From assembly GCA_027604185.1 (NCBI GenBank), contig JADGKB010000212.1, positions 1 to 10,793 of the forward strand: 10,793 nt of DNA, in the 5' to 3' direction. The translations under genes and the position numbers were made by a program. Shown here in pieces: positions 6,753 through 10,793 of this stretch; position 1 is the first letter of the stretch; each line of letters opens with the position of its first letter. Source of the stretch: Boothiomyces macroporosus (taxonomy: Eukaryota > Chytridiomycota > Chytridiomycetes > Rhizophydiales > Terramycetaceae). Under the pieces are notes generated by a model. That model was given only the letters and a program-made list of their open reading frames with translations. It ran no database searches and was not told the DNA's origin.

Positions 6753-9204
6753 CTACATAAAATCCGCAGCAGAAGGACGCTTAGGAGCTGGAGCTTCCTC
6801 CTCACTTCCACTGTCATTTTTTACTGCGACAACCTTTTGCTTCTTGTTTCGAGGTTTTCCCATCAAAGTTGTGGTTACCCTTTTTACTGGCTTTGTAAAT
6901 TGTGGTCTATATCCGACTAGTGCATCATCCTTTTCATCCTTTTCCTCTAACCTAGCATCATCAGTATATCTTGATAAATCTGGCTTTGGCATTGGAGCTT
7001 TGCTGTTTGATTTAGAAAATACTGGCTTGAAATCAGGAGTACTCGCCTTTTCTGATTTAGATTTCGGTTTTTGAGGTTTCACAAACTGAATTCCATCCTC
7101 CTCTGGCTCCATAGTAGATATTGAGGATGACATTGATGTAGACTTGGATGGTAATTTTGTCGGTGGTCTTGCAACGGTATCCTTCAAAGGTGGTCTTGCA
7201 ACGGTATCCTTCAAAGGTGGTCTTGCAACGGTATCCTTCAAAGGTGGTCTTGCAACGGTATCCTTCAAAGGTAGGTTAGTGGATGCATTTAAAGTAGCGT
7301 TTGCTCCGACTGTAGATCCTGTCACAATATTCTGCTCTTGTTTATCCCTAGACTCTAAACCAACTTTTGGTGCATCACCATCAACATCCATTTCGTCATC
7401 AGAGTCATCAAAAATCGCTTTGAATAGATCCATTGATGCAACAACTTTTTCTTGTTCTAATTCAGGTTCCTCCTCTTCCTCCTCCACAGGCTCCTCCTCA
7501 TGCTCGTTCATCATGTCATCTTTGGTCAAAACCTCCGTTTCTGGGTCTTTAATCTGACCAGTTGCAATCATTCGATCACGCTCATTCATTAAGCCTTCCA
7601 TGGTTTGCGCATTGAGAGCGAGCTTATCTTCAGGGTCTATTTCATCGCCTTCATCATCTTTTCTGTATGCTACTGCTACTCTTCGACAGAGAATCTTGCA
7701 TGGCTTCCAAGTGCTTTCAGACCGAGTCATTCTTCCGTATATAATCTGTAGCTCCTTTGTCTGTATTAATTATAGTTACTTCAGGGCCGTGTGTCTTCTT
7801 TTTCTCATCAGTTTCGTTGGTAAACCTTGATGCCATCATATCAGATAATGGTCGGTATAGATTCGCTGCAGTTGAGAATTCTTTAGATTCAGCTGCCATC
7901 TCTGGAGTGATTTGCTATCTTAATAATAGTTTACATCTTTTGGAATAGCTATATTCTTTTCCAACACTATATTCTCCAAAAAATCCTTGTACCGTTTTTG
8001 TTTCGGCAAGTCATTCCCAAATGGCATGAAGCCTTTCAAAGCATTTTCTGCAATATCTTTAGTAACAGTGGAAAGTTCCAAAGCCTTTTTCTTTTCTATT
8101 GTAGGTACAGTGACGGATTTGGGAGCTATACCGCTCATTCTTTCTTGTTGTTTCTTTGCTATAAACGCAAATATAGACTGTTGCAAGTCATCCTTTTCAT
8201 CTTCTCCCAATCCAACTTTGGACGGCTCTTTTTTCAAATCCTTGAAGAATACTGGTTTCGGTTTAAAATTTGAAGGAGGGTATGGAGCAAGATAAAGAGG
8301 GGGTGGTTTCTTTAGTAGCTCCGCACTCTTATATCCTTCAATTTCACCATATCTAGGTTTGACAGGCTTTGGTTTCGGCATCTCTTTTGGCTTTTTCTTT
8401 TCTTTTTTTAATACCATTGGTTCACCATCTTCATCCACAAATGTATTATAGTCAGCTGATGGCTGGTCATATTCGTCATAATCTGATTCATCATCAAATA
8501 TTCCCGTTCCAAATCCTCCTTTTGGTTTGCTCTTTGGCCGCTGTTTTTGTAATTTTTCTGCATAAAATATTTATTACCTGTTTTTTGCTTAGCTGCGATA
8601 AATTCAGGAGCAAATGAGTGAGGATTATAGCCCCTTCCAAAAGTGTTCTCTTTGGGTTCATCCAGTAGTAATCCATGCAGCTTTTTGAGAAGCGGATCTT
8701 TGGCTAAAGTTACAGAGTGGTTACAAATCTCTATTCGCTTGTTTTTTGGTCCAACTGTGAGCCCTTTTTGATATCCCATCTCAACCATTATTCTCACACC
8801 GATTCCAGAATCCACTGGTTTCACTAAATCCTCCACCACTTTGTATAATCGATTAACATTATTCATTCGCTTCATTTCTACCTCTCTTGCGGTACTTCCA
8901 AGCGATTCAAATTCCTTTATTGCTTCAGTTCCAAATTCCTGAATATCTTCCAAGTCCATATAATCGTGAATCGTCTGGTTAAACTGCCCTCTAGCATTTT
9001 TTGAAGAAGAAAATTGTTTCGGCTGCCATCCTTCTTTTGATCCGACAGTATTAAAGTACCCAGCAGAAAACCCTCCTTGGAAAGCGCCATGAAGCCGCTG
9101 TCTTCCTTGGTCATCCCTCACCTACTGTTTAAATCTTGGAATACTTCCTGAAGATGTTGGGGAACTCGTTTTTCAGCATTTATTTTTGTCCCTATTCGCT
9201 GCAT
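6753..9204 (-). CDS. GPATCH1: GPATCH1-like G-patch protein
   Basis: Homolog of the spliceosome-associated G-patch protein GPATCH1. Minus-strand exons are 9204-9145, 9121-8578, 8557-7935, 7914-7780 and 7760-6753; introns are 23, 20, 20 and 19 nt, encoding 789 residues. The signature RLHGAFQGGFSAGYFNTVGS is near residue 30. A degenerate G-patch (GIGVRIMVEMGYQKGLTVGP) lies near 125-150, an acidic GFGTGIFDDE segment follows, then IYGRMTRSESTWKP, SMDLFKAIF near 563, and a basic tail. All have counterparts in GPATCH1. The final exon contains a four-copy 27-bp tandem repeat. The ATG at 9204 follows an in-frame TGA. An upstream exon joined through a GTGAGT donor near 9241 is possible but would need a 44-nt intron. 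It converges on EBP with a 21-bp gap. Confidence 0.93.
7162..7269 (-). repeat. 27-bp minisatellite in GPATCH1, four identical copies
   Basis: Four perfect tandem copies of a 27-nt unit start at 7162, 7189, 7216 and 7243. On the coding (minus) strand each encodes nine residues, PLKDTVARP in one register, so copy-number change keeps the frame. Identity at every base, including third positions, indicates recent expansion or homogenisation. It lies in the low-complexity C-terminal part of the protein. Confidence 0.95.
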
Positions 9205-9790
9205 TCAAAGATTTCAAAGTTTTTCAGATCTCTAAAACTCACCAAATATCCAGAGCCTTCAAGTGGGATACGACGATCAAATGAAATTCAGAGCAAATTA
9301 CTATGGGATAAGGCGGTATTGAAGCAGCCAATGATACACAGCAAACACCATGCTGAGACGGATTAAGTGGGGTTCAATGGCCGATTCCGAATTGGCTGCA
9401 CTTTTCCTAATATTCTTTTTTTGTATTTATTTCCCCGTCGAATGACCAAAATCGGACTTTAAGAACTCTGGTTTACTCTTTTTGTTCAAAACCGGTTTCA
9501 TCGATAGTGTGATCCTCTGTTTCATCGTGAACCAAGGATTCCAAAAACAGAATCGCAAGAGAAAATTAATATTAAAGATTTTCATTTCATTGATTGAACC
9601 GAGTTGTTATATCCTTTCTCGAGTTCTCTGAGTGAAGGAAAGCCAAATTTCCTGCCGCAGACACTTGCCAAGGCTGCTTATTTCACAAAACGAAATTTGA
9701 TTAGGGCACCCACTTGCTATATTTGGGGTGGTGAACCGGACAGAAAAGGCGGAGTATATATAAAGCAATAAGCTCTAGAAAAAAATTAGA
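9205..9790. other. Divergent intergenic region
   Basis: This lies between the starts of GPATCH1 (-) and the DUF1684 gene (+), by far the longest gap between protein genes here. An open frame at 9136-9366 (+) overlaps GPATCH1 exon 1 on the opposite strand, resembles nothing, and is not called. Apart from the TATA box near the right end, no RNA gene, repeat or domain was recognised. Confidence 0.5.
9755..9764 (+). promoter_or_regulatory. TATA box of the DUF1684 gene
   Basis: TATATATAAA lies 26-36 bp before the ATG at 9791, implying a very short 5' leader. I saw no equally clear TATA box before the other genes. Confidence 0.5.
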
Positions 9791-10549
9791 ATGTTCCAAA
9801 TTAATGCTCCAGCAAGGTTCAACCAGAAACTACAGAACGATTACGATTTTTTAACGAAAAAGTGCTCTTGGTTGACAGTTGGCCAGGCATATCCTTGTAC
9901 TGCAGACGCTGATTTAACATTTGGGACCAGTAGCACTAATAATTTGATAATACGGAAAGCAAGCTGTCCTACTTGCCCAGAGCATGTTGGGAGGCTGCTT
10001 ATCAAGAAGAATGTCGTTGTAATTACCTTTAATCCTTCACTTACTCTACAGCAAGCAATAATTCCAATGGATAGCTATTATATACTTCCAGTTACAAAAG
10101 ATTTTTGGCTAATTATGAACCATGGTGTATTACTATTTATCGATCATTCGAGACCACTTTACACAAGTCTGCTAAAGATGCATCCAATGGAAATCAACTT
10201 TGCATACGATCCAAAATATAGAATATACGGTTACCACCAAGGAAGGAATATTACCTTTACACTAAATGGTCAAGAGATATCACTAGAAATAGAGTGGCTC
10301 CTTTCAACTAGTTCACCCAGTATACTGTACTTTCGCGATAAAACGTCAGGTGTATGTAGCTATAAATGTGGTAGAAGAGTACTTGTTGAATACGTTGACC
10401 AGCAGACATTCCTGATAGACTTTAACTATGCGGACCATACTTTCAAGGCATACATTGGATGTATGGAGCAAACCCGAAACTATATCCCGCAGTATGTTCT
10501 AGCAGGAGAGAGGCTATGGAACTATCAATACAGTCAGGATAGCCCTTAA
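9791..10549 (+). CDS. DUF1684 family protein, intronless
   Basis: A single 252-residue frame without introns. It resembles DUF1684 proteins, common in bacteria and present in some fungi, whose biochemical role is not established. Family-like features in order are an early WLTVG, a TLTLKDGKV-like strand (RLLIKKNVVVIT), and the C-terminal block LYFRDKTSGVCSYKCGRR, then VDQQTFLIDFNYA and YVLAGER. These parallel the usual F-D-TSG-x-TY-x-GRF, V-LDFN-AY and V-AGE pattern. The usual NPPC/TCPLPPP stretch is replaced by ADHTFKAYIGCMEQ, so metal- or ligand-binding residues may differ. No signal peptide is seen, so it is probably cytosolic. A TATA box precedes it and AATAAA follows the stop by 4 bp. The lack of introns and family distribution make horizontal acquisition possible. 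Confidence 0.8.
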   Translation: MFQINAPARFNQKLQNDYDFLTKKCSWLTVGQAYPCTADADLTFGTSSTNNLIIRKASCPTCPEHVGRLLIKKNVVVITFNPSLTLQQAIIPMDSYYILPVTKDFWLIMNHGVLLFIDHSRPLYTSLLKMHPMEINFAYDPKYRIYGYHQGRNITFTLNGQEISLEIEWLLSTSSPSILYFRDKTSGVCSYKCGRRVLVEYVDQQTFLIDFNYADHTFKAYIGCMEQTRNYIPQYVLAGERLWNYQYSQDSP

Positions 10550-10553
10550 TTTG

Positions 10554-10559
10554 AATAAA
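10554..10559 (+). promoter_or_regulatory. Poly(A) signal AATAAA of the DUF1684 gene
   Basis: AATAAA begins 4 bp after the TAA at 10547-10549. Here the signal is close to the stop codon but does not overlap it, unlike the five genes upstream on the plus strand. Confidence 0.5.
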
Positions 10560-10694
10560 TTTTTGTGTATTTTTTAGAGTATTCTTTGTACCTCTCACTA
10601 CCAAAGAAGTATTCCAAATTGAGATCCGAAAGTTAAGATTTGGTAAAGTACCCACTGCAGAATCATATACTTTTCTATATTTATTACCTCGCAG

Positions 10695-10793
10695 CTGCCA
10701 CTGTTATGTTCACTGTCCAAATTGACAGTGTACAGACATAGGAATGGAAGATAGGAACAATCAAAAAACCAGACTATCGAACGGATAGCATTG
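10695..10793 (-). repeat. Terminal inverted repeat, right copy
   Basis: This is the inverted partner of 1-99, with 97 of 99 positions matching and the outermost 77 identical. It reaches the last base of the window. The CACTGTC/GACAGTG hairpin with a 6-nt loop is intact in this copy. No coding sequence is visible in it. Confidence 0.9.

Noticed and set aside
7144..7290. CRISPR-like array
   Set aside because: The 27-bp units are directly adjacent without spacers and are in frame in a protein gene.
7144..7557. 137-codon plus-strand ORF
   Set aside because: It is the antisense shadow of GPATCH1, including its minisatellite and acidic tract.
9136..9366. 76-codon plus-strand ORF in the divergent region
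   Set aside because: It overlaps GPATCH1 exon 1 and its first intron on the opposite strand and resembles no family.

Overview
This 10.8 kb window comes from a small, compact eukaryotic nuclear genome. It carries two eukaryotic tRNA genes and spliced housekeeping genes: casein kinase 2 alpha, a DNAJC21/Jjj1-type J-protein, emopamil-binding sterol isomerase and GPATCH1. Codon usage fits the standard code. The CK2 and DNAJC21 proteins read as fungal or opisthokont-like, so an early-diverging fungus or similar compact protist is my best guess, but nothing here fixes the taxon.

The most striking feature is the introns. I reconstruct 15 of them with good support, all 19-23 nt long. Each starts GTA, ends AG, and has an adenosine (usually in TAAT or TAAC) at intron position 14 or 15. 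Nearly every gene looks broken in a plain six-frame view and becomes intact only after these micro-introns are removed. Genes are 20-75 bp apart on the dense side, and five TAA stop codons lie inside an AATAAA hexamer.

Layout. 1-99 is a terminal repeat also present inverted at 10695-10793. 131-305 is a 159-bp hAT-like MITE with an 8-bp target duplication, and a related inverted copy ends at 713. 1034-1183 (-) holds a tRNA-Val/tRNA-Lys pair 3 bp apart. 1411-1592 (-) is a weak candidate small spliced gene of unknown family. 1830-2883 and 2935-3994 (+) are tandem CK2 alpha paralogs with different intron sets. About 4105-4497 (+) is a small R3H-domain protein. 4557-5961 (+) is a DNAJC21/Jjj1-like ribosome-biogenesis chaperone. 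6032-6731 (+) is EBP sterol isomerase. 6753-9204 (-) is GPATCH1 with an in-frame 27-bp minisatellite. 9205-9790 is a divergent intergenic region. 9791-10549 (+) is an intronless DUF1684 protein.

The genes are general housekeeping functions (signalling, ribosome maturation, sterol synthesis, splicing-associated factor) and do not form one pathway. The identical inverted ends most likely mean the window is a whole assembly contig that stops in a dispersed repeat: the perfect match is exactly 77 nt, a common assembler k-mer size. The housekeeping content argues against one large transposon.
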